26,415 nucleotides of DNA, from assembly GCA_009693435.1 (NCBI GenBank), contig SHXF01000059.1, positions 1 to 26,415 of the forward strand, in the 5' to 3' direction. The DNA is from Betaproteobacteria bacterium (GTDB lineage Bacteria > Pseudomonadota > Gammaproteobacteria > Burkholderiales > SG8-39). This document shows, piece after piece, positions 1 through 7,186 of this stretch (its first letter is position 1; the number at the start of each line of letters is the position of its first letter). A program made the position numbers and the translations under genes. The notes below the pieces were generated by a model. It did no database searches. It worked only from the letters and a program-made list of their open reading frames with translations, and was not told the DNA's origin.

Positions 1-43
1 GGGCTCGCCTCCAGTCGCCCTACGGGCTCCCTCCGGCGAGCCC
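1..43. repeat. REP-like imperfect palindrome at left edge
   Basis: A perfect 9-bp inverted repeat, GGGCTCGCC at 1-9 and GGCGAGCCC at 35-43, encloses a second small hairpin (GCCC-TAC-GGGC, 17-27). This nested form is typical of REP-type intergenic elements. It lies directly upstream of a truncated gene, so it probably belongs to foreign or rearranged DNA. No second copy was found in the window, so its repetitive nature is inferred from structure only. Confidence 0.5.
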
Positions 44-97
44 GGCGCAACCCCTTTACCTTTCGATTCGTTCCGCATTCCTCAACTCCTTTTTCAG

Positions 98-122
98 ACA
101 CGATTTAACCCCAAATTCGTGT
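98..122. repeat. AT-rich inverted repeat next to gene junction
   Basis: ACACGATTT (98-106) and AAATTCGTGT (113-122) form an imperfect inverted repeat around an AACCCC loop. It is AT-rich compared with the GC-rich gene starting a few bases later. Together with the hairpin at 1-43 it marks the segment left of about position 125 as different in origin from the E1 alpha coding sequence. Confidence 0.4.
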
Positions 123-652
123 CCAGAAAAATCGGGGGCGGCTCAGGCGCGGGCGATCTGCACGAATCGCTCAACATGATAGGCGTCGGCAAGCTGCCGG
201 TGCTGCTTATCTGCGAGAACAACGGCTACCAGGTATCCGAATCGTGGCGCACGATGCGCGTGCAGCGCGGCCTCTCGCAGTACGTGGCGCCGCACGGATT
301 CGAGTGCGCCGAAATAGACGGCAACGATCCCTTTGCCGTGTTCGATGCGACCCTCGCGGCGCGGCCCAGGGTGGCGGCCGGCACGCCGATGCTGCTCGAT
401 TGCTTTACCTATCGCATGGGCGGCTACAGCAGCCATTTCGGCGAACCGCGGCGCGGCAACGAAGCCGAAATGGCGGAGTGGAAAAAGCGCGATCCGATCG
501 AGCGCGCGCGCACTCGCTGCCTTGCCGCCGGTATTGCCGAAGCGGCGCTGGCGGCGATGGCGGAGGACGAGCGCGCCGCCATGGACACCGCGTGGCAGAC
601 CGTGCGCAAGGCGCACGCCGACGCAATCGAATCCACCCAGGCGAGCAACTGA
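119..652 (+). CDS. TPP-dependent dehydrogenase E1 subunit alpha, 5'-truncated
   Basis: This is the C-terminal half of a pyruvate/acetoin/branched-chain-type 2-oxoacid dehydrogenase E1 alpha subunit, which with E1 beta decarboxylates a 2-oxoacid or cleaves acetoin using thiamine diphosphate. The family sequence starts at about residue 7 with GGSGAGDLHESLNM, followed by KLPVLLICENNGYQVS, the end of the TPP-binding GDG-(about 27 residues)-NN motif; GGYSSHFGEPRR and EWKKRDPIERAR come later. The family is usually about 320-330 residues; only 177 can be read here, so roughly 150 N-terminal residues are missing. The conserved Asp of GDG is Gly at the junction. The frame stays open to the window start, but residues encoded left of 119 do not resemble E1 alpha. 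The GTG at 119 is a formal start only. E1 beta follows after 1 nt. The protein is probably non-functional, unless the junction is an assembly artefact. Confidence 0.8.
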   Translation: MSRKIGGGSGAGDLHESLNMIGVGKLPVLLICENNGYQVSESWRTMRVQRGLSQYVAPHGFECAEIDGNDPFAVFDATLAARPRVAAGTPMLLDCFTYRMGGYSSHFGEPRRGNEAEMAEWKKRDPIERARTRCLAAGIAEAALAAMAEDERAAMDTAWQTVRKAHADAIESTQASN

Positions 653-653
653 C

Positions 654-1616
654 ATGGCCGGCACAACAACCTACAAGGCGGCGCTGAACCAGGCGCTGAC
701 CGAGGGCATGAGCGAGTTTCCGAAAAGCTTTCTGATGGGCCAGGACGTGGGCGCATTCAGCATCGGCGGGGTCACCGCGGGACTGCAAGAGCGGTTCGGC
801 GCAGCGCGCATCCGCAATTCGCCGATCAGCGAAAGCGCCATGGTCGGCATGGCGGTGGGGGCGACCATGAAAGGCTATGTCTGCGTGATCGAGTTGGCCT
901 ACGCGGACATCTCCGCGGTGGCCTTCAGCTCCATCGTGCATTCGGCGGCAAAACTGCATTTCGCGACCAACGGCCGGTTGCGCTGCTCGCTGGTCATCCG
1001 CTCGCCGATCGGCCGCTGGTCGCGACACGGCGCGATGGGCACGGACGTGACCCTGTCCTGGTTCAACAACGTGCCCGATCTCGCGATCTGCATGCCCGCG
1101 ACGCCGCAGGAAGCCTACTGGCATCTGCGCGCCGCCTTTCGCCGCCCGGTGCCGACCCTGTTCCTCGAAGACCGCTCGCTGATGGCCGACGAGGGCGAGA
1201 TCGGCGGCGAGCTCGACGAGCGCGCGCGCGTGCTGAAGCCCGGCCGCGACCTGACCATCGTCGCTGCCGGACGCTGCGTGAAAGTCGTGCTGGCGGCTGT
1301 CGATCAACTCGAAAAGGAAGGCGTCAAAGGCGCGCTGCAGGTGCTGAGCCTGGGCCACATCAAGCCTTTCGACCGCGGCACATTGCTGGATGCCGCGCGC
1401 GCCACCCGGCGGGTGCTGGTAGTGCAGGACGAGCCGCCTTTCGGCGGCTACGGTCCGATGGTGCAAAGCGCCCTCGATGATCTGCCGGTGGACGCATTGC
1501 TGCGTTCGCCGAAGCTGCTGTCGCGCGCCGATACCTTTCTGCCATTCCTGCGCGAAGAGGATCATCTGCCGACCGCGCAGCAGGTGGTGGAAGCAGCCCG
1601 GAAGCTGTTGAACTGA
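654..1616 (+). CDS. TPP-dependent dehydrogenase E1 subunit beta (transketolase-like)
   Basis: The 320-residue product matches the length and layout of 2-oxoacid or acetoin dehydrogenase E1 beta subunits: an N-terminal pyrimidine-binding domain with SPISESAMVGMAVGATMKG, where the Glu is the family's cofactor-activating residue, then ELAYADISAVAFSSIVHSAAK and RSPIGRWSRHGAMGTD, and a C-terminal transketolase domain from about residue 195 (LTIVAAGRCVKVVLAAV) to QDEPPFGGYG near 265. The ATG lies 1 nt after the E1 alpha stop, so translation is probably coupled. No E2 (lipoyl acyltransferase) or E3 gene follows; a Bug solute-binding protein does. The beta subunit itself looks intact, but its alpha partner is broken here. 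The substrate (pyruvate, acetoin or a branched 2-oxoacid) cannot be told from the sequence. Confidence 0.9.
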   Translation: MAGTTTYKAALNQALTEGMSEFPKSFLMGQDVGAFSIGGVTAGLQERFGAARIRNSPISESAMVGMAVGATMKGYVCVIELAYADISAVAFSSIVHSAAKLHFATNGRLRCSLVIRSPIGRWSRHGAMGTDVTLSWFNNVPDLAICMPATPQEAYWHLRAAFRRPVPTLFLEDRSLMADEGEIGGELDERARVLKPGRDLTIVAAGRCVKVVLAAVDQLEKEGVKGALQVLSLGHIKPFDRGTLLDAARATRRVLVVQDEPPFGGYGPMVQSALDDLPVDALLRSPKLLSRADTFLPFLREEDHLPTAQQVVEAARKLLN

Positions 1617-1644
1617 ACCCGGGATCCGCGTTTTGTCAAAGACT

Positions 1645-1650
1645 GAGGAG
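1645..1650 (+). promoter_or_regulatory. Ribosome binding site fixing the Bug protein start
   Basis: GAGGAG lies 6 nt before the ATG at 1657. This favours that start over the in-frame TTG at 1633, which has no Shine-Dalgarno sequence and would put charged residues ahead of the signal peptide. Confidence 0.6.
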
Positions 1651-1656
1651 CGTCGG

Positions 1657-2676
1657 ATGATCACTGCGGACCATGCGCGGTACGACGGTTGGCGGTTCGC
1701 CGGTTTGCGGCGGTTCCTGCGCGTTTTCGCGACAGCCGCGCTGGTGGTCGCCACGATGCCGGCCGCGCACGCGCAGAACTGGCCTGCGCGTCCTGTCACC
1801 GTGGTCATGCCATTCGCCGCCGGCGGGCCGATCGACCCGATCGCGCGCCTGTTCGCGCAGCGGCTCTCGACGTCGCTCGCCCAGCCGGTGGTGGTGGAGA
1901 ATCGCGCCGGCGCGGGTTCGACCATAGGCGCGGCGTACGTTGCCGCCGCTGCCCCCGACGGTTACACGCTGCTGTTCGCCTCCAACAGCGCGCTGGCGAT
2001 TGCACCCCATGTATACAAATCGCTCAGCTACGATCCGCTCAAGTCCTTTGCGCCGGTCAGCCTGGCCGGACGACACATATTCGGCTTTTCCGCGCATCCT
2101 TCGCTGCCGGTAAAGGACGCGCGCGAGCTGATCGAATACGCGCGAGCGCGACCTGGCGAACTCAACTACGGCTCCTCAGGCGTCGGCACCGGCCCGCACC
2201 TGTTCGGCGAAGCACTGAAGGCGAGCACCGGCATCCAGGCGACCCATGTGCCTTACAAGGGAGGCGGTCCGGCGCTTGCGGATCTGATCGCCGGGCGCAT
2301 CCAGTTCATGTTCGATGGCATCAATGCGCAACTGCCGCACATACGCGCCGGGAAGATACGGGCGCTGGCGGTGGTAAGCAACAAACGCTTCGCCGGCCTG
2401 CCGGACGTACCGACCATCGCCGAACTCGGCCTGCTCGGTTCGGCGGGCGGGTTGTGGACGGCGATGGTTGCGCCCGCCGGCACGCCGCCCGCCATCGTGG
2501 AACGGCTCTCGGCGGAAGTGCAAAAAGCCATGGCGATGAAAGACGTCGTGGACACGCTGACCGGCTGGGGCGTCGAACCGGTCGCGAGCACACCCGAGGA
2601 ACTCGGCGCGATACTGCGCAGCGAGTCGGAAAAATGGGGCGCCGTGGTGCGCGCTGCCGGGGTCAAGGCCGAATGA
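1657..2676 (+). CDS. Bug/TctC family periplasmic solute-binding protein
   Basis: This is a 339-residue tripartite tricarboxylate transporter receptor (Bug family), which binds organic acids or related small molecules in the periplasm. The N-terminus has an Arg-rich stretch, a hydrophobic core (VFATAALVVATMPA) and a probable cleavage after AHA. Family signatures follow: WPARPVTVVMPFAAGGPIDPIAR, VVVENRAGAGSTIGA, PDGYTLLFASNS, the GELNYGSSGVGTGPHL loop, HVPYKGGGPALADLIAGRI and LPDVPTIAELG. The gene starts 40 nt after the E1 beta gene on the same strand and may share its transcript. No TctA/TctB membrane subunits are nearby, which is usual, since Burkholderiales carry many orphan Bug genes. The ligand is unknown; the context hints at a substrate handled by the neighbouring enzymes. 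Confidence 0.9.
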   Translation: MITADHARYDGWRFAGLRRFLRVFATAALVVATMPAAHAQNWPARPVTVVMPFAAGGPIDPIARLFAQRLSTSLAQPVVVENRAGAGSTIGAAYVAAAAPDGYTLLFASNSALAIAPHVYKSLSYDPLKSFAPVSLAGRHIFGFSAHPSLPVKDARELIEYARARPGELNYGSSGVGTGPHLFGEALKASTGIQATHVPYKGGGPALADLIAGRIQFMFDGINAQLPHIRAGKIRALAVVSNKRFAGLPDVPTIAELGLLGSAGGLWTAMVAPAGTPPAIVERLSAEVQKAMAMKDVVDTLTGWGVEPVASTPEELGAILRSESEKWGAVVRAAGVKAE

Positions 2677-2755
2677 CGAAGGGACGCAACGCCCGACATT
2701 CGGCGCTATCAGCGCGCCTGACCGGTTCGACCTGAAACGTCGGCCGGATGCCACG

Positions 2756-3576
2756 CTACGTGGCCGCCTCCCCGAAGCGGAAACTCGAGACGACCACGCC
2801 GCCGAAGAAATTCTCCTCGTGATACACAAGCGAGGCCGGCTCTGCTTCGGCTGCTCCGACGGCGACCATCAGCGGTATCAGGTGGTCTTCCTGCGGATGC
2901 GCCTGTGGCGCGCCGCGGGCGCGTTGCTCCAGTGGAGCAGGCCTGCAGTGCGCTCGCGCGGGGCGCTCTCCACCAGCGTACGATTGAGCCACGCATCGAA
3001 CTCGCCCGAGGGGCGCCGAGCGCCGGGCCCCATCGCACGCAGGTTGTGATAGCTGAGGCCGCTGCCGACGATGAGTATGCCTTCGTCCCGCAGCGGCGCC
3101 AGCGCGCGGCCCGCGGCCAAGTGGGCAGAGGGGTCATAGTCGTGTTTCATCGACAGTTGCACCACCGGTATATCGGCATTGGGATAGATCGCATACAGCG
3201 GTGCGTAGGTGCCATGGTCGAAGCCGCGGCGCTCATCCAGATTGGCGGTAATGCCCGCCCCCGCCAGCAGTTGCTGCACGCGCCGTGCCAGGTCGGGCGA
3301 GCCGGGAGCGCTGTAGTGGATGCGATAGGTGTGCGCCGGAAAGCCCGAGTAGTCGTAAATCATCGGCGGCCGCGGACTCGCCATCACGGTGAAATCTTGC
3401 TCTTCCCAGTGGCCGGATATCACCAGCACCGCTTTCGGCGTCACGCCGATCTGGCGGGGCATGTTCGCCAGGGACGCTTCGAGCACGTTGTACATGCCCT
3501 GGGTTTCTTCTTTCATCCAGGGCCATGGCCCGCCGCCGTGGGAGATGAAATAGACGGGCAGGCGTCCGCCCGTCAT
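2756..3576 (-). pseudogene. DODA-type extradiol ring-opening dioxygenase, frameshifted
   Basis: This resembles the class III extradiol dioxygenase / 4,5-DOPA dioxygenase (YgiD) family, metal-dependent enzymes that open catechol-type rings. The first frame (3576 down to about 2905) has SHGGGP with H13, SGHWEE with H56, GFDHGTYAPL with H121 and SYHNL with H177. It then runs into unrelated RHRRIRRKTT and stops at 2878. The family C-terminus continues in another frame, AHPQEDHLIPLMVAVGAA to VVVSSFRFGE, ending at 2756. Joined, the two give about 272 residues, a normal length. The shift lies near 2900-2915, where the coding strand reads CGCCACAGG; one extra CA, or one lost base, would explain it. 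The last conserved His (in EDHL) is lost in the shifted product. The gene converges on the Bug gene and diverges from the leuC-like gene. It is either a recent pseudogene or a sequencing error. Confidence 0.8.
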
Positions 3577-3705
3577 CCCGACACCTTGCGCGAGGGCCGC
3601 TGCCGCAGGCGGTATTCGCCGACGATTGTTTCGACTGTAGTCATACGAATCTTTCCGGAAGAAACCGTGGCTGAATGCGGAAATGCGTTTTCATTTAGAT
3701 GCGCT

Positions 3706-3761
3706 GATTTGGACGCACGCATTTGGACGCACGCATTTGGCCACACGCATTTGTGCCACAT
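3706..3761 (+). repeat. Four 14-bp tandem repeats upstream of leuC-like gene
   Basis: There are four head-to-tail 14-bp units: GATTTGGACGCACG (3706), CATTTGGACGCACG (3720), CATTTGGCCACACG (3734) and CATTTGTGCCACAT (3748). Conservation falls off toward the leuC-like gene. The array lies in the divergent gap between the dioxygenase and the hydro-lyase genes. Units 1-3 carry a TTGGAC or TTGGCC hexamer that resembles a sigma-70 -35 box. Confidence 0.85.
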
Positions 3762-3764
3762 AAT
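3737..3764 (+). promoter_or_regulatory. Candidate sigma-70 promoter of leuC-like operon
   Basis: TTGGCC (3737-3742, inside repeat unit 3) is 16 bp from CATAAT (3759-3764, at the end of unit 4). It would start transcription about 65-70 nt before the leuC-like ATG. The match is 4 of 6 at -35 and 5 of 6 at -10. The assignment rests on consensus and position only. Confidence 0.4.
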
Positions 3765-3837
3765 GCGCCACCGGTGCCGACGCATGGAACTTCGTGGCGC
3801 AGCAACCCGAACCCGCAACCTCCCAAGAGTTTACCCG

Positions 3838-5259
3838 ATGACCATGCCAACCACGCTCTTCGACAAACTGTGGCAGCAGCACGTCGTTGCCGAACTGGAC
3901 GAAAACGCCTCCTTGTTGCACGTCGACCGGCATCTCTTGATCGACCTGCACAGCCCGATGCTCACGGTGATGGCGCAACGCGGCCTGAAGGTGCGCAATC
4001 CGGAAATGAATTACTCGGTGGCCGATCATGTCGTGACCACCGAGCCCGGACGCTCGGACAGCGACGCGCCATCGGGCAACGAACACATCCAGCGACTGCG
4101 CTCCGGCAGCCGCACGTTCGGCATCAGGATGTTCGACGTTCGTGATGAAGAACGGGGAATCTCGCACGTGATCGGCCCGGACCTCGGCATCACCCAGCCG
4201 GGCATGCTGCTCCTGGTCGGCGACAGCCACACCAGCACCCACGGCGCATTCGGCGCGCTGGCGTTCGGCATCGGCGCCTCCGAAGTGATGCACGTGCTGG
4301 CTACCCAGACCCTGGTGCAGCGCAAGCCAAAGCGCATGCGACTCACCTTCGTCGGGGTGCTGCCCCCCGGTGTGGAAGCCAAGGACATGATCCTGCATGC
4401 GATCGGCAGACTCGGCACCGCCGGCGGCACCGGCCACGCGATCGAGTACGCCGGTCCGGCGATTCGCGCGCTGGGGGCCGAAGGTCGCCTCACCTTGTGC
4501 AATCTGTCGGTCGAGATGGGCGCGAAGGTCGGCATGATCGCCCCCGACGAGAAGATATTCGAGTGGCTCCTCGGCCGGCCGCATGCGCCGCGTGCCGAAC
4601 ACTGGGACCGGGCGCTCGCGTACTGGCGCACCTTGCGATCGGATGAGGATGCGACGTTCGACCGCGAGGTGACGATAGACGTGAGCGCCATCCGCCCGCA
4701 GGTCACCTGGGGCACCAGCCCGCAGGACGTGATCGGCGTCGATGGCGTCGTGCCGGATCCGGCGTCCGCCGCCGATGCGGAACGGCGCAGCGCCATGGGT
4801 GCCGCGCTCGAATACATGGGCCTCACGCCCGGCCGGCCGATAGCCGGCACGCGCATCGATCGCGTGTTCATCGGTTCCTGCACCAACAGCCGGCTGTCGG
4901 ATCTGCGCCATGCCGCGCAGGTCGCGCGCGGCCGCAAGGTCGCAGCGCACGTGCGCGCCTGGGTGGTGCCTGGGTCGATGCGCGTGAAGCGCGACGCCGA
5001 GGCCGAAGGGCTGGATCGCGTTTTTCGCGAAGCCGGTTTCGAATGGCGCGATCCGGGCTGTTCGATGTGTGTCGGCGCCAATGGCGAACTAGTCGCGCCG
5101 CGCGAGCGTTGCGTCTCCACCTCGAACCGCAATTTCGTCGGCCGCCAGGGCCCCGGTGCTCGCACCCACCTCGCCAGTCCGGCCATGGCGGCTGCCGCTG
5201 CGATCGCCGGAGAGATTACCGATGTGCGCAAGATGTCCGTCGCCGCGGGGGGGGACTGA
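3838..5259 (+). CDS. leuC: 3-isopropylmalate dehydratase large subunit-like (aconitase family)
   Basis: The 473-residue product is a complete LeuC-type subunit of the aconitase superfamily. The family catalyses stereospecific hydration/dehydration, classically isomerising 2- to 3-isopropylmalate, with a [4Fe-4S] cluster. Visible features are TLFDKLWQQHVV and LLHVDRHLLIDLHSP at the N-terminus, LLLVGDSHTSTHGAFGALAFGIG, GGTGHAIEYAGPAIR, and the cluster ligands C348 (GSCTNSR), C408 and C411 (GCSMCVG), followed by TSNRNFVGRQGP. The ATG at 3838 gives the family N-terminus; another ATG at 3844 is possible. leuD follows after 2 nt. No leuB or asd gene follows, unlike the usual betaproteobacterial leucine cluster. 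The pair may therefore be a second copy acting on another dicarboxylic acid such as citraconate or a methylmalate, which is inference from context. Confidence 0.9.
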   Translation: MTMPTTLFDKLWQQHVVAELDENASLLHVDRHLLIDLHSPMLTVMAQRGLKVRNPEMNYSVADHVVTTEPGRSDSDAPSGNEHIQRLRSGSRTFGIRMFDVRDEERGISHVIGPDLGITQPGMLLLVGDSHTSTHGAFGALAFGIGASEVMHVLATQTLVQRKPKRMRLTFVGVLPPGVEAKDMILHAIGRLGTAGGTGHAIEYAGPAIRALGAEGRLTLCNLSVEMGAKVGMIAPDEKIFEWLLGRPHAPRAEHWDRALAYWRTLRSDEDATFDREVTIDVSAIRPQVTWGTSPQDVIGVDGVVPDPASAADAERRSAMGAALEYMGLTPGRPIAGTRIDRVFIGSCTNSRLSDLRHAAQVARGRKVAAHVRAWVVPGSMRVKRDAEAEGLDRVFREAGFEWRDPGCSMCVGANGELVAPRERCVSTSNRNFVGRQGPGARTHLASPAMAAAAAIAGEITDVRKMSVAAGGD

Positions 5260-5261
5260 GC

Positions 5262-5879
5262 ATGGACAAGTTCACCGTGCTGCAGGCCATTGCCGCCCCG
5301 TTGATGATTCCCAACATCGACACCGACCGCATCATCCGCATCGAGCACATCGTCAGTGTGCCGCGCGAGCGCCAGGGCGATTACATGCTGGAGGCGATGC
5401 GCTTCAACGCCGACGGCAGCGACAATCCCGGATTCATCCTCAACCGGCCGCCGTTCCGCGACGCCAGGATCCTCATTGCCGCGGAAAACTTCGGCTGCGG
5501 CTCGTCGCGCGAGAACGCCGTCTGGGCGCTCTACGGCTGGGGCCTGCGCTGCGTGATTGCGCCCTCGTTCGGCGATATCTTCTACGGCAACTGTTTCCAG
5601 AACGGCCTGCTGCCGATCCGCCTGCCTGCCGCAACGGTCGAGAAGCTTGCCGTGGAAATCGCCGATGGAGCGGGCGATTCAACCCTTACCGTCGATCTAG
5701 AGCAGCAGCGCATCGTCACCGCCCGGGGCGAGGTCATTCCCTTCGAGGTCGAACCGTTGCGCCGCAAGATGCTGCTGGAAGGCCTGGACGAAATCGGCCT
5801 GACCTTGCAGCACGAACACGAGATTGCGGCCTTCCAGCAGCGCGACCGCGCAGCGCGGCCGTGGCTGTATGGAAACTGA
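5262..5879 (+). CDS. leuD: 3-isopropylmalate dehydratase small subunit-like
   Basis: This is the 205-residue swivel-domain subunit that pairs with the upstream large subunit to complete the hydro-lyase active site. Family hallmarks are PNIDTDRIIRIEHIV near residue 20, GFILNRPPFRDARILIA, the substrate-loop motif NFGCGSSRENAVWAL near 80, and SFGDIFYGNCFQNGLLPI. The C-terminus GLDEIGLTLQHEHEIAAFQ is also typical of LeuD. The ATG lies 2 nt after the leuC stop, so the two are translationally coupled. The end of leuC holds a run of eight G, a possible slippage site just before the junction. Without leuB nearby, a role in leucine synthesis is uncertain. Confidence 0.9.
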   Translation: MDKFTVLQAIAAPLMIPNIDTDRIIRIEHIVSVPRERQGDYMLEAMRFNADGSDNPGFILNRPPFRDARILIAAENFGCGSSRENAVWALYGWGLRCVIAPSFGDIFYGNCFQNGLLPIRLPAATVEKLAVEIADGAGDSTLTVDLEQQRIVTARGEVIPFEVEPLRRKMLLEGLDEIGLTLQHEHEIAAFQQRDRAARPWLYGN

Positions 5880-5899
5880 GCGGCAACCGCGTGACTACC

Positions 5900-5921
5900 G
5901 CGTGCCAACTGCGTGCCAACT
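5900..5921 (+). repeat. Two 11-bp direct repeats after leuD-like gene
   Basis: GCGTGCCAACT occurs twice head to tail (5900-5910 and 5911-5921) in the 50-bp gap between the convergent leuD-like and Bug genes. A weaker relative (GCGTGACTACC) precedes it. No terminator hairpin with a T-tract was seen here. Confidence 0.6.
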
Positions 5922-5929
5922 GAGCGGAT

Positions 5930-6910
5930 TCAGTCCAGCTTGATGTTCGCGTTCTTCACCGATGTGGCATAGCGCGCGCGGTCGCTGTTGAGCGTTGCGG
6001 CGAGTTCGTCGGGTCCCTGGTTGAACAATTCCAGGCCGACACTGGTGATGTACTTGTCGCGGAATTCAGGCATGTTGATGGTCCGCCTCACATCCGTTGC
6101 GATCTTGTCGACGATGGGCCGGGGCGTGCCACCGGGTACCAACAGGCCGAACCACGAAATGGACACCAGCGGCACGCCCATTTCGGTGAAGGTCGGCACG
6201 TCGGGCAGCACCGGCGAACGCTGATTCGCGGCGAGGGCGATCGCTTTCAGCCGGCCCTGTTTGACGAACGGCATCACCGGCGAAATGCCGGACAAGGCGG
6301 TCTGGATCTGTCCGGCCGCCACCGCCGGCAGCACTTCCGCGATGCCCTTGTACGGAATGTGGTTCAGCTTGATTCCCACCATGCCGCTCAGGGTCTCGGT
6401 ATCGAGGTGGGTGACGCTGCCGGGGCCAAAGGTGCCGTAGTTGAGTTCGCCGGGCTTGGTGCGCGCGAGCGCGACGAATTCCTGCCAGGTATTGACGCCC
6501 AGCGCCGCGGGCACCACCAGCACGGTGGATGTCTGCATGATGCCGGTCACCGGAATGAAATCCTTCACCGGGTCGTAGGGCAGCTTGCTGTACAGCGCCG
6601 GCATGATGGCGAAGGGCGTCTTGTCGGTGAATATGATGGTGTAGCCGTCCCCGGCCTGCTTGCTGACGAATTCCGCGGCAATCTGCTGGTTGGCCCCGGG
6701 ACGGTTCTCCACCAGCACTGGCTGTGCCCACGCCTTGGTGAGGTCCTGTCCCAGCGCCCGCGCCACCACATCGGTCAGGCCGCCGGCCGGGAAGGGAACG
6801 ACGATGCGCACGGGTTTTGCGGGGAAAGCCTGCGCCGAGGCGAACGCCGGGGCGAGTGCCATGCATAGCGCCGCCAGAAAGCGGGCGGCTGTTGCGATAC
6901 TGATCTTCAT
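5930..6910 (-). CDS. Bug/TctC family periplasmic solute-binding protein
   Basis: This 326-residue receptor belongs to the same family as the protein encoded at 1657-2676 but is clearly divergent from it. It starts with a classical signal peptide, Lys/Ala-rich then LAALCMALAPAFASA, with probable cleavage after ASA. Signatures are FPAKPVRIVVPFPAGGLTDVVAR, PVLVENRPGANQQIAAEFV, DGYTIIFTDKTP, KPGELNYGTFGPGSVTHLDTE, NHIPYKGIAEVLPAVAAGQI and VLPDVPTFTEMG. A good Shine-Dalgarno sequence (6917-6923) sets the start. The gene converges on the leuCD-like pair, and a candidate promoter lies at 7023-7050. The likely role is high-affinity capture of an organic acid; the ligand is unknown. Confidence 0.9.
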   Translation of the reverse strand: MKISIATAARFLAALCMALAPAFASAQAFPAKPVRIVVPFPAGGLTDVVARALGQDLTKAWAQPVLVENRPGANQQIAAEFVSKQAGDGYTIIFTDKTPFAIMPALYSKLPYDPVKDFIPVTGIMQTSTVLVVPAALGVNTWQEFVALARTKPGELNYGTFGPGSVTHLDTETLSGMVGIKLNHIPYKGIAEVLPAVAAGQIQTALSGISPVMPFVKQGRLKAIALAANQRSPVLPDVPTFTEMGVPLVSISWFGLLVPGGTPRPIVDKIATDVRRTINMPEFRDKYITSVGLELFNQGPDELAATLNSDRARYATSVKNANIKLD

Positions 6911-6916
6911 TTCCGG

Positions 6917-6923
6917 TTCCTCC
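6917..6923 (-). promoter_or_regulatory. Strong ribosome binding site for the second Bug gene
   Basis: On the minus strand GGAGGAA sits 6 nt before the ATG whose first base is at 6910. It is one of the best Shine-Dalgarno matches in the window. Confidence 0.6.
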
Positions 6924-7022
6924 AGTTAGCTTCGAAAAGACGGCTGCATACCGAGTTTAAACGCGCCGGCCGCATGCCAGCAACCAGGATGGTTCAGGCT
7001 GCATGCACAGCAATCATGCGAA

Positions 7023-7050
7023 TCATTATTTCACAACTTTTATTCGACAA
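7023..7050 (-). promoter_or_regulatory. Candidate promoter of the second Bug gene
   Basis: On the minus strand TTGTCG (7050-7045) is followed after 16 bp by TAATGA (7028-7023), in an AT-rich part of the 276-bp gap upstream of the Bug gene. It would leave a leader of roughly 105 nt. The match to sigma-70 consensus is moderate. Confidence 0.3.
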
Positions 7051-7186
7051 CGTCCCCATATTTAGTGCATCTACGGGCAAGTGATTTCAATTTTTCATAT
7101 AATTCAACGGTTATGCCGTAGTGCAAACGTCATTTTCAGTACTTCAGCGGCGCCATCGCGGCGCCGTTTATCAGGCACTTGCAAGC

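Noticed and set aside
405..1925. Long minus-strand open frame opposite the E1 alpha/beta and Bug genes
   Set aside because: It is antisense to well-supported genes, rich in Arg, His and Ala, has no family motifs, and is typical of high-GC shadow frames. The same holds for 3691-4950 (-), 10181-12451 (+) and 21266-22624 (+).
2905..3837. In-frame extension of the leuC-like gene far upstream
   Set aside because: The extra roughly 310 residues run antisense to the dioxygenase and through the 14-bp repeats, and are unlike LeuC; the ATG at 3838 gives the normal family length.
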